NCBI GenBank assembly: GCA_040235375.1
Contig: JBECKQ010000387.1
Location: forward strand, 1-21,761
Source of the DNA: JBECKQ01 sp040235375
Lineage (GTDB): Bacteria > Planctomycetota > Phycisphaerae > UBA1845
Direction of reading: 5' to 3'
DNA length: 21,761 nucleotides
Part shown: in pieces, positions 13,452 to 21,498 of the stretch
Position numbering within the stretch: position 1 is the stretch's first letter
Layout of the letters: each line of letters opens with the position of its first letter
The notes under the pieces: model-generated
The model's database searches: none
Told to the model about the DNA's origin: nothing
The model's input: the letters and a program-made list of their open reading frames with translations, nothing else
Program-made: the position numbers and the translations under genes

Positions 13452-16208
13452 TCAGTCCAGCGTTCGAGCGACTTGCACGATCTCGAACGTCTCGATGAGG
13501 TCTCCGACCTTGATGTCGTCGAAGCCCTCCAGTCTCAGACCGCACTCCATACCGCTGCGGACCTCCTTGACATCGTCCTTGAAACGGCGGAGCGAGTTGA
13601 AGCTCGCCTTGTCTCTGACGACCACGCCATCGCGTACCACGCGCGCGAAGTGGCTCGCGGCGATGGTGCCCTCGCGGACGTAGCATCCGGCGATCAGCCC
13701 GACCTTGCTGATCCGGAAGATTTCGCGGACTTCGGCCACGCCGCGCTGCTCGACGAGTTCCTCGGGCGTCAGGAGGCCCTCAAGCGCCTTCTTGATGTCG
13801 TCCGTCAGCTCATAGATCACCTTGTATTGACGGATATCGACGCCGAGTTGTTCGGCCAGACGCTTCGTCGTGGCCGGCGTGGATACGCGGAAAGCGACGA
13901 CAATGGCATCGGAAGCGTCCGCCAGGTGAATGTCGCTGTCGGTGACGGCACCAACGCCGGCGTGAAGGATGTTCAGCTTCACCTCGTCGCTGGGGAACTT
14001 GCCGAGCGACTGCGTGAGCACGTCCACGGAGCCGTCAACGTCGGCCTTGACGATGACGTTCAGCTCGCGGACATCGACGTCGCTGCGCTGCCTGATCAGA
14101 TCGTCGAGGTTGCGCGCCCGGCGAATCGAGGTACGGGCGTCGGTGAGGCGCCGCTGCTTGACCTCGTCGGCGAACTCCTTCGCCCGTTGCATGCTGTCGA
14201 CCTGGTACAAGTGGTCGCCGGAGGCGGGCACCTCGTTCATGCCCCAAATCTCGGCGGGCATGGAGGGGCCGATCTTCTTGACGGACTTGCCGGTGTCGTC
14301 GTGGATCGCCCGCACCTTGCCGTAGGCGTTGCCGCAGACGATGACGTCGCCGACGTGCACGGTTCCGTCGCGCACGATTACCTGGAGCACCGGGCCTACG
14401 CCCTGCCTGCTTTCCGCTTCAATCACCGTGCCCATCGCGGGGATGGTCGGGTCGGCCTTGTAGTCATGCAGCTCGGCGAGAGCGGACAGGTGCTCGAGCA
14501 GTTTGTCGATCCCCTGACCAGTGATCGCCGACGTTTGGATCACGTCGATGTCGCCGCCCCAATCACCGCTCGGCGTGAGGCCGCGCTCGGTCAATTGCCC
14601 GTATATCTTCGTGACGTTCTGCGTGCCGAGGTCGATCTTGTTGAGCGCCACCACAATGGGTACGCCGGCGGCCTTGGCATGGTTGATGGCCTCGACCGTC
14701 TGCGGCATCACACCGTCATCCGCGGCGACGACGAGAACCACCACGTCGGTCAACTGGGCGCCTCTGGCGCGCAGGGCGGTGAAGGCCTCGTGGCCGGGTG
14801 TATCCAGGAAGGTCACGGCGACATTGGCCTTCTTGTAGTGGTACGAGCTGATGTGCTGGGTGATTCCTCCGTCTTCCCGGTCGGCGACGCGGGCCCGGCG
14901 GATCCGATCCAGGAGGCTGGTCTTGCCATGGTCCACGTGGCCGAGAACGGTCACGATCGGCGGCCGCGTCTGCAAGTGCTTGCGCTCGATGGCTGCGTAC
15001 TCCTCTTTCAGACGGTTGGCGGCCGTCTTGGCCTCCATGACGGTCAATTCCACGCCAAACTCCAGGGCCACCAACTCGGCAACCTCTTTGGTCAACGTGC
15101 CGGTGATCGGCAGGATCAGGTTGTGATCGCGCGTGAGGATCGGCAACACACGCTGGAAAGGCTGCCCTATCGCGGCGCAGAAGTCCTTGATCATGATAGG
15201 CTCCTGCACCTCGGCTTTCGTAATTTCCTTGACCGTAGTGGCTTGGGCACTCGCCTGTCGCTTGCCAGCCCGGCGGGAGACGGTGCGCCGGCCGGTGGCC
15301 TCGCGGACGCGCTGCCGGCGCTCGGCCAGATCCTGCTGGTTCCACTCGGTCAGCATCTCCCGGGCTTCGGCGGCGCTGCGAGCGCTACGCCGAGCGGAAG
15401 TACGGCGTTTCGGCGCTTTTGCCGCTTCGCCGCCGGCCTCACGAGGTCGTTCGCGGTCGCGGGATGCAGCGTCTGTGCCGATCTCCGCGACAGGCTCCAG
15501 GGCCTCGTCTTCCTCACGCCGTCGGCGCGGTCTGCGCGGCGGGTAGGTCTGGGTCTCCGGCTCGTAGCGAACTACGCGCGGGCCGCTAAGCTTGGCCGGC
15601 GCGGGGACGTTCTGCGGGCCTGCCGGCCTGACGGGCTCCGGCGGGGGCAATGGTTCGACCGTAGGCGTCTCCACCGCGGCTGGGGCCTCCTCGGCGGAGG
15701 CGGGCTGGGCTTCAACCTGCTCCTGCGGCGGTGCTTCGGCCGCAGGGGGCGCCTCCGCGGTGATGGCTTCCGCCGCCGGTCGGGGTGCAGCCTCCTGCTC
15801 GCCTGTCGGCTCCTTCTCTTCAATCTCTACTGGGGGAGCCATCTCGGCAACGGCGGCCTGCGGCGCTTCGGCGGCAACCTGCGCTGCCTCCGAATCGGCC
15901 TCGGCGGTCGGCGGCTCCGCGGTCTCGACGGCGACCTGACCCTCCTGCGGGATCGGTTTGGGTTCGGCCTGCTTCTTGGGCCGCGGCTTGCGGCGCACCT
16001 TCTTGAGGTCGACACGCTCGGCGGTCTCAACAACGGTGCTGTGGACGCCTTCGCTGAACCATTCGCGAATGGTCGCTTCCAGACCTGGGCCGAGTGTGGA
16101 CATGTGGTTCTTCACGTCCAGACCTTCGGCCCGGCACTTCTCGAGTATGACCTTGCTGGATACGTTCATCTCCTTCGCGAGGTTATGAACGCGGAGTTTG
16201 TCAGCCAA
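13452..16208 (-). CDS. infB: Translation initiation factor IF-2
   Basis: IF-2 is the GTPase that places initiator tRNA on the 30S subunit and promotes subunit joining. The 918-residue protein has an IF2_N domain at 1-55 (RVHNLAKEMNVSSKVILEKC), a long Ala/Pro/Glu-rich linker at about 80-280, and a second IF2_N domain at about 335-395. The GTPase domain has G1 GHVDHGKT (423-430), GGITQHIS (447-454), G3 DTPGHEAF (469-476), G4 NKID (523-526) and G5 SAITGQG. Domains II-IV follow to the end. The start codon is TTG at 16208, supported by AGGGAGA 6 bases upstream and by the need for the whole N-terminal domain; the next ATG is residue 14. It follows nusA by 64 bases. Confidence 0.97.
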   Translation of the reverse strand: MADKLRVHNLAKEMNVSSKVILEKCRAEGLDVKNHMSTLGPGLEATIREWFSEGVHSTVVETAERVDLKKVRRKPRPKKQAEPKPIPQEGQVAVETAEPPTAEADSEAAQVAAEAPQAAVAEMAPPVEIEEKEPTGEQEAAPRPAAEAITAEAPPAAEAPPQEQVEAQPASAEEAPAAVETPTVEPLPPPEPVRPAGPQNVPAPAKLSGPRVVRYEPETQTYPPRRPRRRREEDEALEPVAEIGTDAASRDRERPREAGGEAAKAPKRRTSARRSARSAAEAREMLTEWNQQDLAERRQRVREATGRRTVSRRAGKRQASAQATTVKEITKAEVQEPIMIKDFCAAIGQPFQRVLPILTRDHNLILPITGTLTKEVAELVALEFGVELTVMEAKTAANRLKEEYAAIERKHLQTRPPIVTVLGHVDHGKTSLLDRIRRARVADREDGGITQHISSYHYKKANVAVTFLDTPGHEAFTALRARGAQLTDVVVLVVAADDGVMPQTVEAINHAKAAGVPIVVALNKIDLGTQNVTKIYGQLTERGLTPSGDWGGDIDVIQTSAITGQGIDKLLEHLSALAELHDYKADPTIPAMGTVIEAESRQGVGPVLQVIVRDGTVHVGDVIVCGNAYGKVRAIHDDTGKSVKKIGPSMPAEIWGMNEVPASGDHLYQVDSMQRAKEFADEVKQRRLTDARTSIRRARNLDDLIRQRSDVDVRELNVIVKADVDGSVDVLTQSLGKFPSDEVKLNILHAGVGAVTDSDIHLADASDAIVVAFRVSTPATTKRLAEQLGVDIRQYKVIYELTDDIKKALEGLLTPEELVEQRGVAEVREIFRISKVGLIAGCYVREGTIAASHFARVVRDGVVVRDKASFNSLRRFKDDVKEVRSGMECGLRLEGFDDIKVGDLIETFEIVQVARTLD

Positions 16209-16272
16209 AAAACGTCTCCCTTATTCGCTTGCCGAGCAGTCCCTTTCTCGCCTGATTCTCTTCCCTGACGTC

Positions 16273-17742
16273 CTACTCAGGGCTTGTCCTCGCATGCTGT
16301 TCCTCGCCCGGCTCCGCGGGCGGGCTTGCCTCCTGCTCGTCGATCTCGGTCGTTGCTTCCCCGGATTCGGGGCGTTCGAGCTCGTCGGCACCCTCGATGA
16401 CCGCTTGTTCCTCGGCCTGCCCTTCTTCCGACACCGCCGCGCCGGTCAGATCGCCCGGCTCCGTCAGCTCGGCGTCTTCGGGCGGAAGCTGTGGGCCTTC
16501 GCCCTCCGTCTCCGCCGTCAGGGCGGCCGCAGCCTCCGCGGCCTCACGTTCAGCCGCCTCGGCCGCCGCCAGCTCCTTGGCCGCTTGCGACTCCGCCTCC
16601 AGGCGCTTGGCTTCCTGGCCCGCGGTTTCGACGACCTTGGCCGCCAGCTCCTCCGTCATCTCGACCTCGGAGATGAGCGGCTCGACGCCCACGTCCTCGA
16701 TGTCCGCCAGCGAGATGATGCCCATGGCCAGCAGGCGGTCGAGCATGATGTCCGTAACGCCTTCGATCTGCTTGAGGGCCTGCTCAACCTGGTCGAGCGA
16801 CTTGTCGTACTCGGCGGGCGTCTTGATCTCGATGTCCCAGCCGGTGAGCCGGGCCGCCAGGCGAACGTTCTGGCCGCGCTTGCCGATCGCCAGCGACAGC
16901 TGGTCTTCAGCAACGACGACGGTCGCTCTGCCCAGCTCGAAGCACAGGGCGGTTTCCTGGACTTCGGCCGGCTTGAGGGCGTTGGTGATCAGAATCTGTG
17001 AAGACTCGTTCCAGCGAACGATGTCGATCTTCTCGCCGCCAAGCTCGTCCACGATATTGCGAATGCGGCTTCCGCGAACGCCCACGCAGGCCCCGACGGC
17101 GTCCACCTTGGTGTCGATCGACGTGACCGCCACCTTGGTGCGATAGCCGGCCTCACGGGCGAGGGCCTTCAACTCAATGATCCGCTCGCCGACCTCGGGC
17201 ACCTCCAGTTCGAAGAGCCGGCGGATGTAATCCGGGTGCGTGCGGGTCAGCACGATCCGCACTTCGTGCGGCGCCTCGCGAACGTCGAGGATCATGGCCC
17301 GGACGCGCTCGCCGGGGTGATGCGACTCGCCGGGTATCTGCTCGCTGCGCGGCAGGAAGCCTTCCGTGCGGCCGAGGTTGACGATCAGAGCCCCGCCCTC
17401 GTAGCGGGAGACGGTGCCGGTGATGATCTCGCCGACGCGCTGGGAGAACTCCTCGAAGATGCTGTCGCGTTCGGCCTCGCGGATTTTCTGAATCATGACC
17501 TGCTTGGCGGTCTGGGCGGCGATGCGGCCGAGATCGCGCATGTCCATCGGCTCGCCGTTGCGCGTGGCTTCGATCTGGCCGGTGGCGCGATCGATGCGGA
17601 CCATGACCTCGTCCGTGATGCCGTATTTCTTTCGGGCCGCGGACAACATCGCCATTTCCAGGTCCTCGAAGACCATCTGTTTGTCGATGTTCTTCTCGCG
17701 AGCGATGTGGTCGACGACCTTCAGCAAATCTTGATTCAACAT
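16273..17742 (-). CDS. nusA: Transcription termination/antitermination protein NusA
   Basis: NusA binds RNA polymerase and nascent RNA, affecting pausing, termination and antitermination. The 489-residue protein has the N-terminal polymerase-binding domain (1-100), an S1 domain (about 105-168), KH1 with GVRGSRI (221-227) and KH2 with GKRGQN (287-292). One helix-hairpin-helix-like segment follows at about 328-372 (IEGVTDIMLDRLLAMGI). Residues 375-489 are a low-complexity Ala/Glu-rich acidic tail, longer than in many bacteria but common in this group. The ATG at 17742 has AAGGG about 10 bases upstream. It opens the translation operon; rimP and ylxR, often next to nusA, are absent. No clear promoter was found in the 100 bases upstream. 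Confidence 0.97.
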   Translation of the reverse strand: MLNQDLLKVVDHIAREKNIDKQMVFEDLEMAMLSAARKKYGITDEVMVRIDRATGQIEATRNGEPMDMRDLGRIAAQTAKQVMIQKIREAERDSIFEEFSQRVGEIITGTVSRYEGGALIVNLGRTEGFLPRSEQIPGESHHPGERVRAMILDVREAPHEVRIVLTRTHPDYIRRLFELEVPEVGERIIELKALAREAGYRTKVAVTSIDTKVDAVGACVGVRGSRIRNIVDELGGEKIDIVRWNESSQILITNALKPAEVQETALCFELGRATVVVAEDQLSLAIGKRGQNVRLAARLTGWDIEIKTPAEYDKSLDQVEQALKQIEGVTDIMLDRLLAMGIISLADIEDVGVEPLISEVEMTEELAAKVVETAGQEAKRLEAESQAAKELAAAEAAEREAAEAAAALTAETEGEGPQLPPEDAELTEPGDLTGAAVSEEGQAEEQAVIEGADELERPESGEATTEIDEQEASPPAEPGEEQHARTSPE

Positions 17743-17844
17743 GGCACTATGCCCTTGTTTGGTTCACCGTGCGGAGTACCGGCGTCCGCACCCGCCTCAC
17801 TTGTCGTAATGGCCTGCGCTTGCCTTTCGGCGCGGGCCGTTGCC

Positions 17845-17880
17845 AAACAAAAAAGTGGGCGCGACAGGCAGCCCACTTTC
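17845..17880 (-). terminator. Intrinsic terminator after the ABC ATPase gene
   Basis: On the minus strand a 9-pair stem AAAGTGGGC / GCCCACTTT (17879-17871 and 17860-17852) with a 10-base loop runs into TTTTTTGTTT (down to 17845). This is a classical Rho-independent terminator. It ends transcripts of the ATPase gene about 120 bases after its stop codon and isolates the nusA operon. A further 6-pair hairpin (17978-17993) lies just after the ATPase stop. Confidence 0.8.
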
Positions 17881-18001
17881 CTGAACCGACACCGCTTGCG
17901 TGAGAAACGCGCTCAACGCATCGGCCGCCTCCTCCCGATGCGGGCACCTGGCACAAGCTTGCGGCCTTCCCAGCGATCGAACTGCGAAGTTCGCACCGGG
18001 G

Positions 18002-19135
18002 TCAGGCTCCGCGTCCGTTCAGGCTGACGTTCACGCCTGTCTCTCCAGTCTCAAACAAGTGCACTCGTGAGACGTCAAACCTCACGGCGACACTTGCCCC
18101 TTCCGTCACCTCCGCGTCGGCCTCCACTCTCGCGACCACCTGTTGGCCGTTCGGCAACTGAAGGTACACGTCCTTTTCGTTACCCAACGGCTCAACAACC
18201 GACACCGTCATCGTGAGGGCATTACGGCCACCGGCCGCCTCCCTGGCGGCCCCAATCGAAAGCACCTCCGGTCGTGCCCCGTAGACCATCGACCGCCCGG
18301 TCATCCCGCCGAGCCGCGGCATCGCCGGGGCGGGCACGTCCAGATCGCCGAAGCCGGTGTCGAACACGATCCGGCCGGTCCGTTGCACGATCTGGCCCTC
18401 AAAGAAATTCATCGGCGGAGTACCGACGAATCCAGCAACGAACCGGTTGCTCGGCCGCCCATAAACTTCGAGCGGCGGGGCGCACTGCTGCACCTTGCCG
18501 TGCTTCATCACCGCGATCCGGTCACCCAGGGTCATTGCCTCTTCCTGGTCGTGCGTGACGTAGATCGTGGTGGTCTGAAGCTCGCGATGCAGCCTCTTAA
18601 GCTCAGCACGCATCTGAATCCGCAACCTGGCGTCGAGGTTGGACAATGGCTCGTCGAACAGAAACGCCTGCGGGTTCCGCACGATGGCCCGTCCGACGGC
18701 CACGCGCTGCCTTTCTCCGCCGGACAGCTCCTTGGGCTTGCGATTCAGCAGATGCTCGATTCCGAGCATCGCCGCGGCACGGCCGACTTTCTTCTGGATA
18801 TCCCCCCTCGGCACCTTCCGCATTTTCAGGCCGAAGGCCATGTTCTTGTACACCGTCATGTGCGGGTACAAGGCATAGTTCTGGAAGACCATCGCGATGT
18901 CCCGATCCTTCGGGGCCACATCGTTGACGACGCGGCTGCCAATCCTGATCTGGCCTTCGCTGATATCCTCCAGGCCGGCCACCATCCGCAAGGTCGTGCT
19001 CTTGCCGCACCCGGAAGGGCCGACAAGCACCAGGAACTCGCGATCGGCTATCTCCAGGCTGACGCTATCGACCGCGCGAACCGCCTGTTTTCCCGGGTAA
19101 ACCTTACTGACGCGCTCCAGGGTTACAGTCGCCAT
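18002..19135 (-). CDS. MalK/UgpC-type ABC transporter ATP-binding protein
   Basis: A 377-residue ATPase of the carbohydrate/glycerol-phosphate importer type (CUT1 family). It has Walker A GPSGCGKST (39-47), Q-loop Gln85 in VFQNYALYPHMTV, signature LSGGERQR (137-144) and Walker B FLFDEP (158-163). The D-loop is SNLDA (165-169) and the switch His is His195 in VTHDQEEAM. The C-terminal 130 residues are the regulatory TOBE-like domain (GARPEV, EPLGNEKDVYL). It would drive uptake of a sugar or related solute from the cytoplasmic side. No permease or binding-protein gene is present in the window, so it may serve several distant importers. The ATG at 19135 has AAGGGAG 12 bases upstream. A longer frame to 19201 begins upstream of the predicted transcript start and is rejected. 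Confidence 0.94.
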   Translation of the reverse strand: MATVTLERVSKVYPGKQAVRAVDSVSLEIADREFLVLVGPSGCGKSTTLRMVAGLEDISEGQIRIGSRVVNDVAPKDRDIAMVFQNYALYPHMTVYKNMAFGLKMRKVPRGDIQKKVGRAAAMLGIEHLLNRKPKELSGGERQRVAVGRAIVRNPQAFLFDEPLSNLDARLRIQMRAELKRLHRELQTTTIYVTHDQEEAMTLGDRIAVMKHGKVQQCAPPLEVYGRPSNRFVAGFVGTPPMNFFEGQIVQRTGRIVFDTGFGDLDVPAPAMPRLGGMTGRSMVYGARPEVLSIGAAREAAGGRNALTMTVSVVEPLGNEKDVYLQLPNGQQVVARVEADAEVTEGASVAVRFDVSRVHLFETGETGVNVSLNGRGA

Positions 19136-19205
19136 GCTGCGCGCAAACTCCCTTCGTCTGGATTCCGCCGCGGGTCGCGATGGCATCCGCTTACGCAGCA
19201 AAAGA

Positions 19206-19233
19206 TTATAAGACGACTGTAATTGGTGTCAAA
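19206..19233 (-). promoter_or_regulatory. Near-ideal sigma-70 promoter of the ABC ATPase gene
   Basis: On the minus strand TTGACA (19233-19228) and TATAAT (19211-19206) both match the consensus fully, with a 16-base spacer. Transcription should begin near 19199, giving a leader of about 64 bases before the ATG at 19135. The region is noticeably AT-richer than its surroundings. Confidence 0.85.
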
Positions 19234-19282
19234 CTACCGACAACCACCGCCGGCTCCCTATGCCCGGCGCGGAACGACATCA

Positions 19283-19311
19283 TTGAGCGATCCTTCGCCC
19301 TCGGGTAAACT
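19283..19311 (+). promoter_or_regulatory. Possible promoter for the lipoprotein and hydrolase-like genes
   Basis: TTGAGC (19283-19288), a 17-base spacer and TAAACT (19306-19311) give 4/6 matches in each box. It would start transcripts near 19318, about 68 bases before the lipoprotein ATG. It is divergent from the ATPase promoter. The match is modest. Confidence 0.35.
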
Positions 19312-19385
19312 GGCCGCTTGAGCTTGCAAGCCGAGGCGGCGCGCCCCGGCTCGGTCCCACCTCCGGCTATGGGTATGGATGCCCT

Positions 19386-19919
19386 ATGAACTCGCCAACA
19401 GAACATTACAGCCGCTTGTTTGTCTCGTTGTGCCGCCTCCTGGCCCTGATAACCCTGTTAGGGCTCCCGGCATGCAACTCCACCCTCTTCGTCCAGCCCG
19501 GAGCAGGCGGCACGGACGACGCGTCGGCCGCGCCGACCCCGGAGTCCGCCGTCGCCCTGCGGCTGGTCAACACCACCGATCAGGCCGTAGAGACCCAGGT
19601 TTATGTCAGCAGCAACGGTTTAGCGGACCCCGAGGCGGACCTCTTTACGCCGCGGCGCCTGTACACGGGCTCGATCGGCGTTGCTGCCAGCGGCGTGCTC
19701 TTGCCGAACGCCACCGACACGGTCACGATCCCGTGCTCGGAGGGCATGGTGATCGGGACCGCCGGCGGCCTTTTCCTTGATGCGGAAGACGGCAGCGAGG
19801 CCGGCCAAGGCTCGCCACGCATCGTCCAGGAGGGCTGGGTTTTCGATTGCCAGGATCGAGTCACTTTTGTGTACCGAACGGTCGACGGCGAGTTCGTCGC
19901 CGACGTGCTGCTCGAATAA
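19386..19919 (+). CDS. Small hypothetical lipoprotein
   Basis: A 177-residue protein with a lipoprotein signal: Arg10 and Arg17 in the n-region, a hydrophobic stretch and the lipobox GLPAC with Cys30. It should be exported and lipid-anchored. The mature part has a short Ala/Gly/Asp linker, then a strand-rich region that opens VALRLVNTTDQAVETQVYVS and ends with a VFDCQDRVTFVYR strand. This pattern (a polar 'N-T-T' strand at the front, 'FDCxDxVTF' near the end) recurs in planctomycete lipoproteins that I cannot name, and is faintly shared with the protein at 2033-2764. Cys111 in IPCSEG and the Cys in FDC might pair in a disulfide. No function is assigned. The ribosome binding site is weak. The next gene starts 33 bases downstream on the same strand, so the two are probably co-transcribed. 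Confidence 0.75.
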   Translation: MNSPTEHYSRLFVSLCRLLALITLLGLPACNSTLFVQPGAGGTDDASAAPTPESAVALRLVNTTDQAVETQVYVSSNGLADPEADLFTPRRLYTGSIGVAASGVLLPNATDTVTIPCSEGMVIGTAGGLFLDAEDGSEAGQGSPRIVQEGWVFDCQDRVTFVYRTVDGEFVADVLLE

Positions 19920-19951
19920 CAGACGCTGATAGACCAACGCGAGCCGCCAAG

Positions 19952-21322
19952 ATGACGCTGATACCTGTATTGCCACATCGCGGGCTGGTGGCGGTTGCCG
20001 CGGCGTTGCTGATGGCCGCATGGGCGGGCTTTGCGGCAGACCCGCCTCCGGCCAGTCAGGCCGCAGAGACGCAGCCAGCGGGCCAGAAGGAGCTTGACAA
20101 GCTCGTCGGCGACTATTTGAAGGCGGAGAACCGCGGCGATCGGGCTCGGACGGCGCGCAAGATTTCGCGTCTCGAGGGTGTGGGCGTTGACGAGGTCGCC
20201 GATGCCCTCCGGCGCGTCAACATATGGAAGTCGGCCAAGTCGGGGCTGGCCAAGCAATCCATCGACTTCGAAGGGCGGCAATACACCGCCTGGGTGAACG
20301 TGCCCCCAAAGTACGATTCGGCCAAGGCCTATCCGCTGATCGTGGGCCTGCCGAACGAGGGCACCAGCGGCGAGCAATTCGCCGAGGTCGTCGTCAGCAT
20401 GATCGGCGACCGGGCGAGCCGGTTCCTCGTCGCCGTATTCGAGGATTATGAGGGCGTGTGGTTCGGCTCGCCCGAGTCGGCCGCCTCGTGGCCGCGCGAT
20501 GTGCTGGTCGGCCTGAAGCACGCTTACCACGTCGACAGCGACCGGGTGTTTCTGCTCGGCTATGGTCGGGGCGGCGACGCGGCCCTGGTGACCGCGGCAC
20601 TCTACGCCGATCAGTTCACCGGCGTGGTCTCGCTGGCGGGGACGATGGCCGTCCGGATCGCCGACGAAGCCGCGATCGTGCTGCTCGGGAATCTGCGCGA
20701 TCTGCCCGTTCTGCTTGTATACGGTGCGGAGGATCTTCGCGTCGCGCCGGCCAACCAGTGCATCAAGAGCATCGCCGCCGAGCACGATTTGCCCATTCAC
20801 ATTATCGAGATTGCCGATGCCGGCGAGTCCGGCGTGTCTCCGCCGGCAGCCGCCTTGCACGATCTGCTCGATAAGCGCCGCCCGCCCGTGCCGCGCCGTG
20901 TGGATCATTGGTTCCGCTACCTGCCGCAGGCGGATTCGACGTGGCTGCGACCGACGTTGCTGCAAGGCGAGCCGTGGTCGGCGGAGTATCTCACGGTCCG
21001 GCCCGGCCCCGACGAAAGCCCCCGCGAGGCGACGCGCGCGGTGCTCGAACAGGCGCTGCCGCACATCGGCGGGCACGTCGAGGACCAGACCGTGCGCGTC
21101 GAAACGCGCCGTATCGACAAGCTGGCGGTGCTGCTGAACGACGACCTGATCGATCTCGACCGCGACCTGGTGATCGACCTCGACGGCACGAAACGCTTCG
21201 AAGGTCGAGCCCGACGGAGCATCGACACCATGCTGGAGACCGCGGCCGCGGACTGGGATTTTCAGCGTCTCTGGAGCGTGCGGTTCGAGTTGGGCGAAAA
21301 GGGTCGCGCCGTTCAGGACTGA
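19952..21322 (+). CDS. Secreted alpha/beta-hydrolase-like protein with altered active site
   Basis: A 456-residue protein with a signal peptide (basic His9-Arg10, hydrophobic 11-27, cleavage near AGFAA at 25-29) and a short Pro/Ala linker. Residues about 105-310 look like an esterase/depolymerase alpha/beta-hydrolase: YTAWVNVPPKYD (111-122), PLIVGLPNEG (128-137), RVFLLGYGRGGDAAL (198-212) and LLVYGAED (254-261). The nucleophile elbow usually reads GxSxG; here it is GYGRG, with Gly205 in place of Ser. Asp261 sits at the usual acid position, but no GxH motif for the base is seen. The C-terminal third (about 316-450: RRVDHWFRYL, KLAVLLNDDLIDLDRDLVIDLDG) is a strand domain found in related planctomycete proteins. 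It may be a binding protein derived from an enzyme. The ATG at 19952 is chosen because it starts the signal peptide. Confidence 0.83.
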   Translation: MTLIPVLPHRGLVAVAAALLMAAWAGFAADPPPASQAAETQPAGQKELDKLVGDYLKAENRGDRARTARKISRLEGVGVDEVADALRRVNIWKSAKSGLAKQSIDFEGRQYTAWVNVPPKYDSAKAYPLIVGLPNEGTSGEQFAEVVVSMIGDRASRFLVAVFEDYEGVWFGSPESAASWPRDVLVGLKHAYHVDSDRVFLLGYGRGGDAALVTAALYADQFTGVVSLAGTMAVRIADEAAIVLLGNLRDLPVLLVYGAEDLRVAPANQCIKSIAAEHDLPIHIIEIADAGESGVSPPAAALHDLLDKRRPPVPRRVDHWFRYLPQADSTWLRPTLLQGEPWSAEYLTVRPGPDESPREATRAVLEQALPHIGGHVEDQTVRVETRRIDKLAVLLNDDLIDLDRDLVIDLDGTKRFEGRARRSIDTMLETAAADWDFQRLWSVRFELGEKGRAVQD

Positions 21323-21377
21323 CTCGCCGAGGTCGCGACATCATCATCGCAGAACCGTGCGAGCAGCCTGCGCATTG

Positions 21378-21406
21378 TTGTCAGACCGACTGCATGTCGA
21401 TATTAA
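21378..21406 (+). promoter_or_regulatory. Possible promoter of the FHA-domain gene
   Basis: TTGTCA (21378-21383; 5/6), a 17-base spacer and TATTAA (21401-21406; 4/6) lie in the 176-base gap before the FHA gene. A start near 21413 would give a leader of about 86 bases. The local sequence is AT-richer than its flanks, which fits a promoter region. Confidence 0.4.
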
Positions 21407-21498
21407 TGATCGCGCCGGCAGTATGTATGCTGCAACGCGAGGCTACTTTCGCGACGTAGCGACAGTAGCAGACACCCGAGTTCGCGGAATCGCCGATC

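Noticed and set aside
12420..16268. Very long open frame (1282 codons) on the plus strand
   Set aside because: It is antisense to infB, the zinc-ribbon gene and the nusA end. Its translation has no family features. GC-rich third positions open the opposite strand by chance.
17747..17956. 69-codon minus-strand frame before nusA
   Set aside because: It runs through the intrinsic terminator hairpin, is Arg/Pro-rich as chance GC-rich frames are, and has no family resemblance.
19136..19201. N-terminal extension of the ABC ATPase from a TTG at 19201
   Set aside because: The predicted transcript starts near 19199, so this codon would not be in the mRNA. The family starts at the MATVTL-type strand.
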